The translations under genes and the position numbers were made by a program. From the NCBI RefSeq assembly GCF_029504395.1, contig NZ_JAQFIF010000003.1:186001-250000 (forward strand): a stretch of DNA of 64,000 nt. Reading direction: 5' to 3'. This document shows positions 51,856 to 60,729 of this stretch, piece after piece. The number at the start of each line of letters is the position of its first letter. The first letter of the stretch is position 1. The stretch is from Arthrobacter sp. ES3-54 (GTDB lineage Bacteria > Actinomycetota > Actinomycetes > Actinomycetales > Micrococcaceae). Below the pieces are notes generated by a model. It was not told the origin of the DNA. It saw only the letters and a program-made list of their open reading frames with translations, and did no database searches.

Positions 51856-53454
51856 ATGCACGAGCACCCCAATACACACCGGAAGCTGCGGTGGCGTTCT
51901 GTCGCCGCAGCACTGGCGGCGGCCGTGGCGGCCTCCGTCTTCCTTTCCGTTCCGTCGGCGCAGGCAAACACGCCCTCGGATCCGCCGAGCAGCGGGGAGA
52001 TGCCGGCTCCGACGCCCGGCTTCCCCCTGCCCACGAAGCACACCCAGCAGTCGTTCGATCCCGCCGCGGCCTTCACCTCCAAGTGGACGCGTGCGGATGC
52101 CAAGCAGATCATGGCCCAAAGCAGCACCGCCGTGTCCCCGGGCCAGAACTCCATGAGCCCTAACGTCACCATGCCGGAAATCCCGCAGGACTTCCCGGCC
52201 ATGAACGACGATGTGTGGGTTTGGGACACCTGGTCCCTGACCGACGAGAACGCAAACCAGATCAGCTACAAGGGCTGGGACGTCATCTTCTCACTCGTTG
52301 CTGATCGCCACGCCGGATATGGCTTCGACCAGCGGCACTGGAACGCACGGATCGGCTATTTCTTCCGCAAGACCAATGCCGACCCGGCCAAGGATAAGTG
52401 GAACTACGGCGGGCACCTGTTCCTGGACAACACCTCCATCGGCAACACCGAATGGTCCGGTTCCACCCGTCTCATGCAGGGCAACCACGTCAACGTCTTC
52501 TACACGGCAACCACGTTCTACGACGTTGCCGAGCGCAACGCCGGCGGCGGCGGCATCGCCCCGGATGCCGTGATTGCCAAGGCGCTGGGCAACATCCACG
52601 CGGACCAGAACGGCGTGAGCTTCGACGGCTTCGAGCACACCAAGCTCCTCGAGCCCGACGGTGTCATGTACCAGAACAAGGCGCAGAACCCGGGCTTTGC
52701 CTTCCGGGACCCGTACACGTTTGCGGACCCGGCCCAGCCCGGCAAGACCTTCATGGTCTTCGAAGGCAACACCGGCGGCAAGCGCGGCGACTACAAGTGC
52801 AAGGACGAAGACCTGGGCTACCAGCCCGGCGATCCGCATGCCGAATCCACGAACACTGTGAACACCACCACCGGTTCATGGTTCCAGACCGCCAATGTCG
52901 GCCTGGCCGTCGCGGACAACAAGGACCTGACCAAGTGGCACTTCCTGCCGCCGATCCTGTCCGCCAACTGCGTCAACGACCAGACCGAGCGCCCGCAGAT
53001 CTTTATCCAGAACGAGGGCGGCAAGAACAAGTACTACTTGTTCACCATCAGCCACCAGTTCACCTACGCTGACGGAATGCGTGGCCCCGACGGCGTCTAC
53101 GGCTTCGTGGGCAACGGTGTCCGTTCCGACTACCAGCCGATGAACAACAGCGGCCTGGCTCTGGCTTCCCCCACGGACCTGAACATGCCGGCCAACGCGC
53201 CCGAAGGACCGAATCCCCTCCAGAACGGCCGCCAGTTCCAGGCCTACTCGCACTACGTGCAGCCCGGCGGTCTGGTGCAGTCCTTCATCGACAACGTGAA
53301 CGGTGTTCGTGGCGGTTCCCTCTCGCCCACCGTGAAGATCAACTTCCGCAACGGAGTTTCGGCAGTTGACCGCACCTTCGGCCAGAACGGCCTGGGCCCG
53401 TTCGGGTACCTGCCCACGAACCTCAACGTCGGCGGTGCCGGCCTTTACAAGTAG
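51856..53454 (+). CDS. Levansucrase (GH68), secreted
   Basis: A 532-residue secreted glycoside hydrolase 68 enzyme that makes levan from sucrose. A signal peptide (basic start, hydrophobic residues 16-33, AQA cleavage near residue 37) precedes the five-bladed propeller. Catalytic residues: nucleophile Asp 124 in VWVWDTW, transition-state stabiliser in FRDPYTF (Asp 285), acid/base Glu 378 in ERPQIF. Bacterial levansucrases are usually 450-500 aa, so the N-terminal region is slightly extended. ATG 51856 has AGAAGAG upstream. A perfect terminator and the levanase gene follow. Confidence 0.92.
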   Translation: MHEHPNTHRKLRWRSVAAALAAAVAASVFLSVPSAQANTPSDPPSSGEMPAPTPGFPLPTKHTQQSFDPAAAFTSKWTRADAKQIMAQSSTAVSPGQNSMSPNVTMPEIPQDFPAMNDDVWVWDTWSLTDENANQISYKGWDVIFSLVADRHAGYGFDQRHWNARIGYFFRKTNADPAKDKWNYGGHLFLDNTSIGNTEWSGSTRLMQGNHVNVFYTATTFYDVAERNAGGGGIAPDAVIAKALGNIHADQNGVSFDGFEHTKLLEPDGVMYQNKAQNPGFAFRDPYTFADPAQPGKTFMVFEGNTGGKRGDYKCKDEDLGYQPGDPHAESTNTVNTTTGSWFQTANVGLAVADNKDLTKWHFLPPILSANCVNDQTERPQIFIQNEGGKNKYYLFTISHQFTYADGMRGPDGVYGFVGNGVRSDYQPMNNSGLALASPTDLNMPANAPEGPNPLQNGRQFQAYSHYVQPGGLVQSFIDNVNGVRGGSLSPTVKINFRNGVSAVDRTFGQNGLGPFGYLPTNLNVGGAGLYK

Positions 53455-53473
53455 TCAGTAGGCAGTCATGAGG

Positions 53474-53503
53474 CGGAAGCGCCCGGAATTCCGGGCGCTT
53501 CCG
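53474..53503. terminator. Terminator after levansucrase
   Basis: A perfect 30-base palindrome with 15-base arms (begins CGGAAGCGCC, ends GGCGCTTCCG), 19 bases after the levansucrase stop. It lies in the 104-base gap before the levanase gene, so levansucrase is mainly expressed alone. Confidence 0.88.
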
Positions 53504-53558
53504 TCCTTCGCATATACAGGCCATAGATGGGGCGGGATGGCTTCCGCCAGAACCAGGA

Positions 53559-55328
53559 ATGTTGAATCATGAAAAACCTCGTACGCCGGCTGAGGCTGAA
53601 AAATTGAATCCATTTCGACGGCGGCGACCGCCTCAGTGGCGGCCTGCCGTTTCTCTCGCCAAGCGGGTCGGCAGACGTGTCGCAGAGTTGCTCTCTCCCG
53701 GATTGCTGAGCCGCCGGACGATCTGGATTGTGGTGGCAGCAGCGGCCGCGGCTGTTCTTGTCGCGGTGGCGCTGATCCCTGCGGCGGGGCCCCGTCCGGG
53801 CGCCCAGAGCCAGGGCGCCCAAGGGCAGGCGGAGCAGGCGCATTCAGCTTTCGACCGGCCCGAGGGTGCATCCGAGTTCCGGCCGAGCTATCACATCACG
53901 CCCGGGAAGAACTGGATGAATGATCCGCAGCGTCCCATCCTGCTGGACGGCGTGTGGCACTACTACTACCTCTACAACGCCGGGTACCCGACGGAGAACG
54001 GCACCGAGTGGTACCACCTGACAAGCACAGACCTCGTGCACTGGAAGGACGAGGGGGTGGCGATCGCCAAGTACAAAAACGGGCTGGGCGACATCGAGAC
54101 CGGAAGCGCCGTGGTGGACCACGATAACTCGGCCGGCTTTGGCAAAGGAGCCGTCATCGCGGTCATGACTCAACAGGACCAGGGCATCCAGCGGCAATCC
54201 CTGTTCTATTCCACCGACAACGGGCACTCCTTCACCGCGTATGCGCAGAATCCGGTCATGGAAAATCCCGGCGAGCCGAACTGGCGGGACCCGAAGATCA
54301 TCCGCGATGACGCCCACGGCCAATGGGTGATGGCCCTGGCCGAAGGCGAGAAAATCGGCATGTATACCTCGCAGGACCTGAAGAACTGGCGCTATGCTTC
54401 GGGCGTCGAACGCACCGGCCTGGGCGCTCTCGAATGCCCGGATCTCTTCCAGTTGGATTTGGACGGTGATCCGTCCAAACGGACCTGGGTCCTGGCCGCC
54501 AGCGCGAATGGGAGTGAAGAGGGATTTACCACGGGCGTTGCCTACTGGACTGGCGAGTGGGACGGAACCCGATTCACCCCGTCCGGTGAGCCGCATCAGT
54601 GGCTCGACGCCGGCTCCGACTTCTACGCAGCCGTGACGTGGGATGATCCGAGACTTACCGAAGGCCAGCGGATGGCCTCCCGGCACGCCATCGGGTGGAT
54701 GAACAACTGGGCATACGCCCGGCAGCTGCCCACCCGGGACTGGCACGGCGGCGCCGACTCCATGGTGCGCGACATACGGCTGCAAACAATCGCGGGAAAG
54801 CCGACCCTTGTGTCCAACCCCTCCGCCGCGATGAAGTCCCTTGAAGGCACGGTGGCAACAACCGGGCAACGCCGAGTGACCCAAGACGGCGCAGGACAGT
54901 TGCCGGTGCCGGAGGGCGGGGCGTACCGGCTCGATGTGACTCTTGAGCGGACGGCGGACGACGACGGATCCGAAGCGAGGATCGAGCTCGGAAGCGGCGG
55001 GGGAACGTTCGCGACGGTGGGATATGACTTTGCCGACGAATCGGCATTTATCACTCGAGATGCCGACGCTGCCGCCACCGGCAAGGCCGAACTCAGTCCG
55101 GAATATGGGGCATCGCGACGGGCAGTCAGCCCAGCGCGCGACGGGAAAGTGGAGCTGTCGATTTTCGTCGACTACAGCTCGGTGGAGGTCTTCATCAACG
55201 GCGGGGAAAAGACCATGACCTCACTCGTTTTCCCCACCCCGGGGACGCCGAGCATCAAGGCCGTCACGGCCGGGGGCACGCTGACGCTGAAGTCCTTCAG
55301 CTACAGGCGGTTGGCCTCCACACAATGA
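53559..55328 (+). CDS. Membrane-anchored GH32 levanase/fructanase
   Basis: A 589-residue GH32 enzyme that cleaves fructans. Catalytic motifs: WMNDPQ (Asp 122, nucleophile), NWRDPKII (Asp 244), ALECPDLF (Glu 292, acid/base), and a C-terminal beta-sandwich from about 430. Residues 54-75 (TIWIVVAAAAAAVLVAVALI) form one membrane span after a basic 50-residue N-terminus, so it is probably anchored with the catalytic part outside. The start is uncertain: ATG 53559 has AGGA directly adjacent; a TTG at 53604 is an alternative. It likely degrades levan made by the preceding enzyme. Confidence 0.85.
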   Translation: MLNHEKPRTPAEAEKLNPFRRRRPPQWRPAVSLAKRVGRRVAELLSPGLLSRRTIWIVVAAAAAAVLVAVALIPAAGPRPGAQSQGAQGQAEQAHSAFDRPEGASEFRPSYHITPGKNWMNDPQRPILLDGVWHYYYLYNAGYPTENGTEWYHLTSTDLVHWKDEGVAIAKYKNGLGDIETGSAVVDHDNSAGFGKGAVIAVMTQQDQGIQRQSLFYSTDNGHSFTAYAQNPVMENPGEPNWRDPKIIRDDAHGQWVMALAEGEKIGMYTSQDLKNWRYASGVERTGLGALECPDLFQLDLDGDPSKRTWVLAASANGSEEGFTTGVAYWTGEWDGTRFTPSGEPHQWLDAGSDFYAAVTWDDPRLTEGQRMASRHAIGWMNNWAYARQLPTRDWHGGADSMVRDIRLQTIAGKPTLVSNPSAAMKSLEGTVATTGQRRVTQDGAGQLPVPEGGAYRLDVTLERTADDDGSEARIELGSGGGTFATVGYDFADESAFITRDADAAATGKAELSPEYGASRRAVSPARDGKVELSIFVDYSSVEVFINGGEKTMTSLVFPTPGTPSIKAVTAGGTLTLKSFSYRRLASTQ

Positions 55329-55544
55329 CCGGTGGAGCAACACTTCTCTTGGGCGGATTCCACCGGAACGGGGCTAAGACTTATTAGGTTTTGTCATGTT
55401 GACGGACGGTTCATTCGACCCCGGAACACGTAGGGTTGTCAGCATCGACGGTCCGTATCCGGTCAGCCCGATAGCATCGCACGCATTCCCCTGTCAGCAA
55501 GAGCCCGACAGGTTTTTCGTTGAACCGATGCCTGAGAGGCAGCA

Positions 55545-55811
55545 GTGACTAATATCCACATCAAAGAACAATGGAACCGGCTCGATCCGACCACCCAGCA
55601 GTGGCTGATGGATAACCCAGGATGCGTGGTCCTGCCCCGCACCCTGACGGCAATTTTCAACAAGGAAACGAGCGAAAACGCCGACGTCGACATGCATGGC
55701 GAAGCCGTGCTCACCGACGAGGACAGGGAGTTCATCCTGGTCAAGGCGCGCGAAGCCGAAGCAACAGGAGGTCGTGCGGACTACCGCTTCTTTGATTCCG
55801 CCCAGCCCTAA
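55545..55811 (+). CDS. Conserved small protein, unknown
   Basis: An 88-residue acidic protein starting MTNIHIKEQWNRLDPTTQQW, with LPRTLTAIFNKETSENADVD and LTDEDREFILVKAREAEATG. GTG 55545 follows GAGAGG. Looks like a conserved actinobacterial hypothetical protein; no family recognised. Neighbours are a PNPOx-fold protein (57 bases on) and the levanase gene 216 bases before it. Confidence 0.65.
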   Translation: MTNIHIKEQWNRLDPTTQQWLMDNPGCVVLPRTLTAIFNKETSENADVDMHGEAVLTDEDREFILVKAREAEATGGRADYRFFDSAQP

Positions 55812-55867
55812 CCCCATCCCCGGAATGTCCCTATCCAGGGGGAGGCCGCGGGCGTATCGTCGGCAAC

Positions 55868-56338
55868 ATGACGGATAAACCATCAGCACCAGAGACGGAA
55901 GTCCTCGAATCCCACCAGTGCTGGGACCTGCTGCGTCGCGTATCGGTGGGCCATCTCGCCGTCTGGATGGGAGACCATCCCGACATCTTTCCCATCAACT
56001 ACAAGGTCGATCACGGAACCTTGGTCTTCCGAACAGGAGAAGGAACCAAACTTCAGGCCGCATTGGGAGAAACCCCCGTTGCGCTGGAAGCTGACGGTGT
56101 CGATGCGGAGTCCGGCGTCGCGTGGAGTGTGGTGGTGAAAGGACAAGCCACCGCCATAAGTTTGGTCGAAGATGTCCTCGACACCGTTGGGCTGTTCCTC
56201 TTTCCGTGGGAAGCCGGCCGCAAAGACCACTTCGTCCGAATCGTTCCGACGTCCGTCACCGGCCGCCGCTTCACCGTCACACCCCCGCTGACCTGGTGGA
56301 GCCCCCTGGACGACGCGACCCGTGCTGGGTTCGAATGA
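55868..56338 (+). CDS. Pyridoxamine 5'-phosphate oxidase-like flavin-binding protein
   Basis: A 156-residue split-barrel protein. VSVGHLAVWMGDHPDIFPIN is the first strand block, FRTGEGTKLQAAL the FMN/phosphate-contacting segment, and VVVKGQATAISLVEDV a later strand. Such proteins bind FMN or F420 and reduce varied substrates. ATG 55868 has weak spacing to any SD. Function beyond the fold is unknown. Confidence 0.85.
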   Translation: MTDKPSAPETEVLESHQCWDLLRRVSVGHLAVWMGDHPDIFPINYKVDHGTLVFRTGEGTKLQAALGETPVALEADGVDAESGVAWSVVVKGQATAISLVEDVLDTVGLFLFPWEAGRKDHFVRIVPTSVTGRRFTVTPPLTWWSPLDDATRAGFE

Positions 56339-56455
56339 CCTCCCACTGGTGTCTCCCAGGGGACCCGTGTTCCGGGAGCTTGTCGATTTGCTCTGAAGTC
56401 AGGGTCGCGGGTTCACTAGGCCTGCCGCTCAATCGACCGCACGACGGGGAATCCA

Positions 56456-57133
56456 TTACTGGAGATAGTCCGGGGCCGCTTCCAGGCCGAAGTACTTCTC
56501 AAGGGTGGTAATCCCCGTGCTTTTCATATCCTCGGCGATAGGCCGTCCCACATAGCGCAGGTGCCATGGCTCGTAGGTGTAGCCGGTAGTGGCCTGGGCC
56601 CCGGCCGGATATCGGATGATGAATCCGTACTCCCAGCCGTGCGCAGCCGCCCACTGCCCTGCCGGGGTGTTGGCGAAGCAGGCTTGCAGGGCGCAGATTC
56701 CGCTGGCATTGCCGATGTCCATCGCCAGGCCAGTCTGGTGTTCACTGTAGCCGGGCCTGGCGGCAAGGGTGTCCGCCGTCGCCTGTCCGTACTGGCGCAC
56801 GTAGCTGTCATAGAGGCTGGCCTGCTCGCTGAACGAACGGTAGCCGCTGATCGGCATGACGTTCACGCCGGCCACCTTGGCGGCTTTGGCAAACTGCTTG
56901 TAGGCGTCCGCGGCCTGCGCCCGCAACCGTTCCCCCTGGACCCGGACCAGCTGCCCCGGCACGTACGCCGCCGGGCTCAGCTGCCGGTGCTTGTTGACCA
57001 CCACCTGCAGGCTGGCGGCAGAATTGAAGTCGTAGCCCGCCGCGGCCACTGCCGTCACCGATGGTGCGATCATGCCGAGCGAAAGCACCAGCCCCGCCAC
57101 GGCACCTGTCATCCTGCTGATTCCTCTAAGCAC
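56456..57133 (-). CDS. Secreted M15 D-alanyl-D-alanine carboxypeptidase (VanY-like)
   Basis: A 225-residue exported peptidase. Signal peptide: VLRGISRMTGAVAGLVLSLG then hydrophobic stretch with AVAAA as probable cleavage near residue 32. Catalytic domain: SGYRSFSEQ (substrate Arg), SEHQTGLAMDIG with the zinc ligands His and Asp, and YEPWHLRYVG with the third His and catalytic Glu. It trims peptidoglycan stem peptides. GTG 57133 is chosen since GGAGG lies five bases before it; TTG 57145 or ATG 57112 are alternatives. Confidence 0.88.
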   Translation of the reverse strand: MLRGISRMTGAVAGLVLSLGMIAPSVTAVAAAGYDFNSAASLQVVVNKHRQLSPAAYVPGQLVRVQGERLRAQAADAYKQFAKAAKVAGVNVMPISGYRSFSEQASLYDSYVRQYGQATADTLAARPGYSEHQTGLAMDIGNASGICALQACFANTPAGQWAAAHGWEYGFIIRYPAGAQATTGYTYEPWHLRYVGRPIAEDMKSTGITTLEKYFGLEAAPDYLQ

Positions 57134-57232
57134 GGTGGCCTCCAAGAAGTGTCCGGAACGGATTCGGGAACTGTACCGGCCGGCAGGGGCCGCAGTCGAG
57201 GGCGTTCCGAACTACTGCGCGCCCGTACCGGG

Positions 57233-58762
57233 TCAACCGACGACGGCGAGACTCATCAGGGTGCCGCCGTCGCCTTCGGCCAGCAGCCCGACGGCGCTGG
57301 CGGAGCGTGCCGGAAAGACCAGATCGGTGATGGTTGCCAGGCCGTCCTGCGCGAAGACCTCAACGGAGCAGCGGTCCAGAAAGATCCGGAGCCGCAGCCG
57401 GCCGTTCTCCAGGGGCACGGCAACGCGCTCCACCGACGGGAATGCCTCGTGGAACCCCACGTTGCCGGATTCGGTCCTGTCCAGGCTGAGTTCCGCCGTG
57501 AGGCAGTCGTAGGCCAGGACAGTGCGTTCTCCTGATCCGTTGGCGGGTGCACCGCTGGCTCCGCTGCCGGCCCGCAGCACGAGACCTACCCTGCTGGCAG
57601 CGCCCGGCTCGAATTCGGCATCGATCCGCAGCACATCACCGCAGGCCTCGGCTGGAAGCCAGGTCACCCCTTCCGCCATCGGCTGCTGATCCAGGGCGAA
57701 CAGCTCCGTACCGTTGTTGTCGAACGGGTCCACCGCCGCCTGCACCAGCACAGGGCGCCCGCCGCGCGACACCAGTTTGATTTCGCGGACAAGTGACATC
57801 GCGCTGCGCCAGCCATCTGAGGGTGTTGCGGCGGCGTACTGCCAGTTGTTCATCCAGCCGATCATGAGCCGCCGGCCGTCCGGGACGTTGCTGAAGGACA
57901 CGGCCGCGTAGTAGTCCCGCCCCCAATCCAGCCATCCGTAGTCGGCCATTGGGCTGTCATCGGTCTGCGGGCCTTCGGTGACAGTGGTTTCGGAACGGAA
58001 CGTCACGCCATCGAACGTTCCGATGAAGTACTGGCCGCCGGAACCGCCGGCGATACCGCCGGGGCTCAGATTTACCACCATGACCCACCGGGTGTTTGAG
58101 GCATCGCCGTCCACCGGCAGTTCAAACAGGTCCGGGCACTCCCACACCCCTCCCGTGGCGTTCGCTGGGCCGAACGTGCTCAGGTACTCCCAGGACAATA
58201 GATCCGCCGACTTGTAGAGAACCACCTCGTGGTTGAGTGCCTCGACTGCGACCATCACCCAGTAGCTGCCGGCGTCACCGTCGTGCCAAAACACCTTGGG
58301 GTCACGGAAGTCCGCGGAGGCCCGGTCAAGCACTGGGTTCCCGGCGTACTTGGTCCAGGTGGCGCCGTCGTCCGTGCTGTAGGCAAGGGACTGTGCCTGC
58401 CGTCCGGCGAGCGGCGACGTGAGCGAATACGCGCTGGTGTAGATGGCCACAAGCGGAGGTACTCCGCCGAGGCCGAAACCGCTGGTGTTTTGGACATCGA
58501 CCACTGCGGAGCCGGAAAAGATGGCCTCCTGGTCATCGCACGGGATGGCAACGGGTTGCTCTTCCCAGTGCTGCAGGTCTGTGGAGGTGGCGTGGCCCCA
58601 GGACATGTTGCCCCACTCGGCGCCGTGCGGGTTGTGCTGATAGAAGAGGTGGTAGGTGCCGTTGGAGTAGACCAGTCCGTTGGGGTCGTTGAGCCAGTTG
58701 CGCTCCGCTGAGTAGTGCCACTTTGGCCGGTACTGGCAGTCGAGCTCGGTGATTGATTTCAT
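57233..58762 (-). CDS. Intracellular GH32 beta-fructosidase
   Basis: A 509-residue GH32 enzyme with no signal peptide. Catalytic motifs: WLNDPNG (Asp 26, nucleophile), FRDPKVF (Asp 153) and WECPDLFE (Glu 207, acid/base); the C-terminal sandwich begins about residue 370. It would hydrolyse imported fructo-oligosaccharides or sucrose to fructose and glucose. No good SD precedes ATG 58762 (the 12 bases before it are ACAAATACCCTC), so translation may rely on coupling with the upstream permease, whose stop is 35 bases away. Last gene of the LacI-regulated ABC operon. Confidence 0.9.
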   Translation of the reverse strand: MKSITELDCQYRPKWHYSAERNWLNDPNGLVYSNGTYHLFYQHNPHGAEWGNMSWGHATSTDLQHWEEQPVAIPCDDQEAIFSGSAVVDVQNTSGFGLGGVPPLVAIYTSAYSLTSPLAGRQAQSLAYSTDDGATWTKYAGNPVLDRASADFRDPKVFWHDGDAGSYWVMVAVEALNHEVVLYKSADLLSWEYLSTFGPANATGGVWECPDLFELPVDGDASNTRWVMVVNLSPGGIAGGSGGQYFIGTFDGVTFRSETTVTEGPQTDDSPMADYGWLDWGRDYYAAVSFSNVPDGRRLMIGWMNNWQYAAATPSDGWRSAMSLVREIKLVSRGGRPVLVQAAVDPFDNNGTELFALDQQPMAEGVTWLPAEACGDVLRIDAEFEPGAASRVGLVLRAGSGASGAPANGSGERTVLAYDCLTAELSLDRTESGNVGFHEAFPSVERVAVPLENGRLRLRIFLDRCSVEVFAQDGLATITDLVFPARSASAVGLLAEGDGGTLMSLAVVG

Positions 58763-58797
58763 GAGGGTATTTGTGGGCTTTCGAGTGAGGAGGCCGG

Positions 58798-59685
58798 TCA
58801 GCCCTTGACGCCGCTGGAGGCGATGCTGTTGATGAAGGAACGCTGGAACGCGATGAACAGGACCACCACGGGAATGGTGATGAGGGACGCGTAAGCCATC
58901 ACCTCGCCCCAGGAGACGTTGAGCTGGAAGAAGTACTGAATGCCGATCATCACCGGCCGGAGCTCCTCGGACTGGACCACCATGAGCGGCCACAGGTAGG
59001 AGTTCCAGGCGGGGAGGAAGGTCAGAATGGCAACGGTGGCGGTGGCCGGTCCCGCAAGGGGCATGACCACTCGGCGGTAGATGGTGAACCAGCCGGCGCC
59101 GTCTATCCGGGCGGCCTCGTCCAGTTCCTTCGGGATGGACTCAAAGTACTGGTGGAACAGGTAGATAGAGAACGCGTTGGCGATGAACGGGATGATCTGG
59201 ACCTGATAAGTGTCCAGCCAGCCCTTCGAGATCTCGAGGCTGAATCCGTTGAGCTCAAAGTACGGCAGCTGGTTGACCCACCACACCAGCGGCAGCGCCA
59301 GCGTCTGAAAAGGCACGATGAGGGTGGCGAGGATCGCGGTGAACACCACACGCTTGCCGCGAACCTCCATGCGGGACAAGGCAAACGCGCAGAGGCTGTT
59401 GATGAAGATGCCGAGCACCACCGTTACCGCGGAAATGCCGATGGAGTTGATCAGGAAGCGGGCAGCCGGGACCCGGTCGAACACGGCTGCGTAGTTGTCC
59501 AGAGAAATGTTTCCGATTGGCAGGAACGCTGCCACTGAGGACATGTCGCCGAAGATCTGCTGGTCCGGCTTGAGGGAGGACACCATCATGAACACGATGG
59601 GGAAGGCGGCAACGGCAGCGAACAGGATGCGGACCGCCATGGTCGCTGCACTGCTGAAACCCCTGGTATTGAGTGTCTGTTTCAC
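58798..59685 (-). CDS. Fructan ABC permease, MalG-like
   Basis: A 295-residue CUT1 permease with six spans (for example ILFAAVAAFPIVFMMVSSLK) and the EAA loop KELDEAARIDGAGWFTIYRR followed by VVMPLAGP. GTG 59685 lies one base before the stop of the MalF-like partner, so they are coupled. Located with binding protein and intracellular GH32, it probably imports short fructans or sucrose-like sugars. No ATPase gene is in the operon; a shared MsiK-type ATPase elsewhere is expected. Confidence 0.9.
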   Translation of the reverse strand: MKQTLNTRGFSSAATMAVRILFAAVAAFPIVFMMVSSLKPDQQIFGDMSSVAAFLPIGNISLDNYAAVFDRVPAARFLINSIGISAVTVVLGIFINSLCAFALSRMEVRGKRVVFTAILATLIVPFQTLALPLVWWVNQLPYFELNGFSLEISKGWLDTYQVQIIPFIANAFSIYLFHQYFESIPKELDEAARIDGAGWFTIYRRVVMPLAGPATATVAILTFLPAWNSYLWPLMVVQSEELRPVMIGIQYFFQLNVSWGEVMAYASLITIPVVVLFIAFQRSFINSIASSGVKG

Positions 59686-59686
59686 G

Positions 59687-60646
59687 TCAGTCCTTCTCTC
59701 GGGACAGGTAGCGCTGCACTGCGGAGATCAGCAGCACGAGGACGAAGAATACGAGCGAGATGGCCGAGGCGTAGGAGGTTTCCTGCTGCTTGAAGCCGGA
59801 GCGGACCGCCTCGTAGATGATGGTGGTGGTGGAATCGAGGGGCCCGCCCTGGGTCATCACGCTGACCTGGTCAAAGAGCCCGAGCGCCTGGATGGTGATG
59901 GTCACCAGGACCAGGGTGCGGGTGTGTTTGAGGCCGGGCCAGGTCACGTAGCGGAACTGGTGCCAGCGGCTGGCCCCGTCGAGTTGGGCGGCCTCGTACA
60001 ATTCGCCGGAGATGCTTTGCAGGCCTGCGAGCCAGATGATCATGTGGAAACCTGCGGCCTGCCAGATGGACAGGGCGATGATGGCCGGCATGGCAGTGGC
60101 GGGATCGTTGAGCCAGTCCGGGCCGTTGATCAGGCCGAAGCTGGCCGCCGACAGCATCTCATTGATGAGGCCGTCCTTGCGGTACATGAACATCCACAGC
60201 AGGGACACCACCACCATGGACGTCACCACGGGAAGGAAGTAGATGGTGCGGAAGAAGTTCACGCCGCGGAACTTCTTGTTGATCAGAAGGGCCATCGCCA
60301 GGGCGATGCCGGACTGGACGGGCACCACCACGACGGCAAAATAGCTGACGTTCAGCAGCGACCGCCAAAACGTGGGATCCGCGAAGAGCCGCGCGAAGTT
60401 GTCCGTGCCGACGAACTCAACGGGCCGCGGGGAAACAAGCCGGGCGTTGGTAAACGCCAGGCCGAAGCCCAGGATCGCCGGGAGGAAGACGAAGGCGAGC
60501 AGGAGGACCGCGGCCGGGGCGATCATTCCCCACCCGCTGATCTGTTCGCGCAGGTTGCGTCGCCGGCGGCGCGGTTTGCGGGGCGGGAGGGCTGGGGTCG
60601 GATCCGCCAGACGGCGGCCGGTGGGGGGAAGCTGGGTGGTTGTCAT
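59687..60646 (-). CDS. Fructan ABC permease, MalF-like
   Basis: A 319-residue CUT1 permease. Arg/Lys-rich N-terminus (PRKPRRRRRNLREQ) then span 1 (IAPAAVLLLAFVFLPAILGF), and the EAA loop SGELYEAAQLDGASRWHQFR. ATG 60646 starts MTTTQLPPTG. Partner to the MalG-like gene that overlaps nearly immediately. A strong hairpin separates it from the binding-protein gene upstream. Confidence 0.9.
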   Translation of the reverse strand: MTTTQLPPTGRRLADPTPALPPRKPRRRRRNLREQISGWGMIAPAAVLLLAFVFLPAILGFGLAFTNARLVSPRPVEFVGTDNFARLFADPTFWRSLLNVSYFAVVVVPVQSGIALAMALLINKKFRGVNFFRTIYFLPVVTSMVVVSLLWMFMYRKDGLINEMLSAASFGLINGPDWLNDPATAMPAIIALSIWQAAGFHMIIWLAGLQSISGELYEAAQLDGASRWHQFRYVTWPGLKHTRTLVLVTITIQALGLFDQVSVMTQGGPLDSTTTIIYEAVRSGFKQQETSYASAISLVFFVLVLLISAVQRYLSREKD

Positions 60647-60675
60647 GGGATTCTCCGTCGACAGTCAGGGCCGGA

Positions 60676-60717
60676 GGTACGACGACGGCGGCGGTTGCGC
60701 ACCGCCGTCGTCGTACC
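60676..60717 (-). terminator. Hairpin between binding protein and permease genes
   Basis: Sixteen-base perfect arms (60676-60691 and 60702-60717) flank a 10-base loop, 13 bases after the binding-protein stop on the minus strand. No U-run follows. It is placed like the hairpin at 11766-11804 and probably lowers permease expression relative to the binding protein. Confidence 0.75.
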
Positions 60718-60729
60718 GTAGGCAGCTGG

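Noticed and set aside
51566..52156. A 196-codon frame upstream of and overlapping levansucrase
   Set aside because: It overlaps the start of levansucrase in another frame, has Pro/Arg-rich low-complexity sequence and contains the leader hairpin.
53569..53607. Short leader peptide of 12 codons overlapping the levanase start
   Set aside because: ATG and stop exist, and a TTG overlaps the stop, but a frame this short gives no coding evidence; it is noted only as affecting the choice of levanase start.
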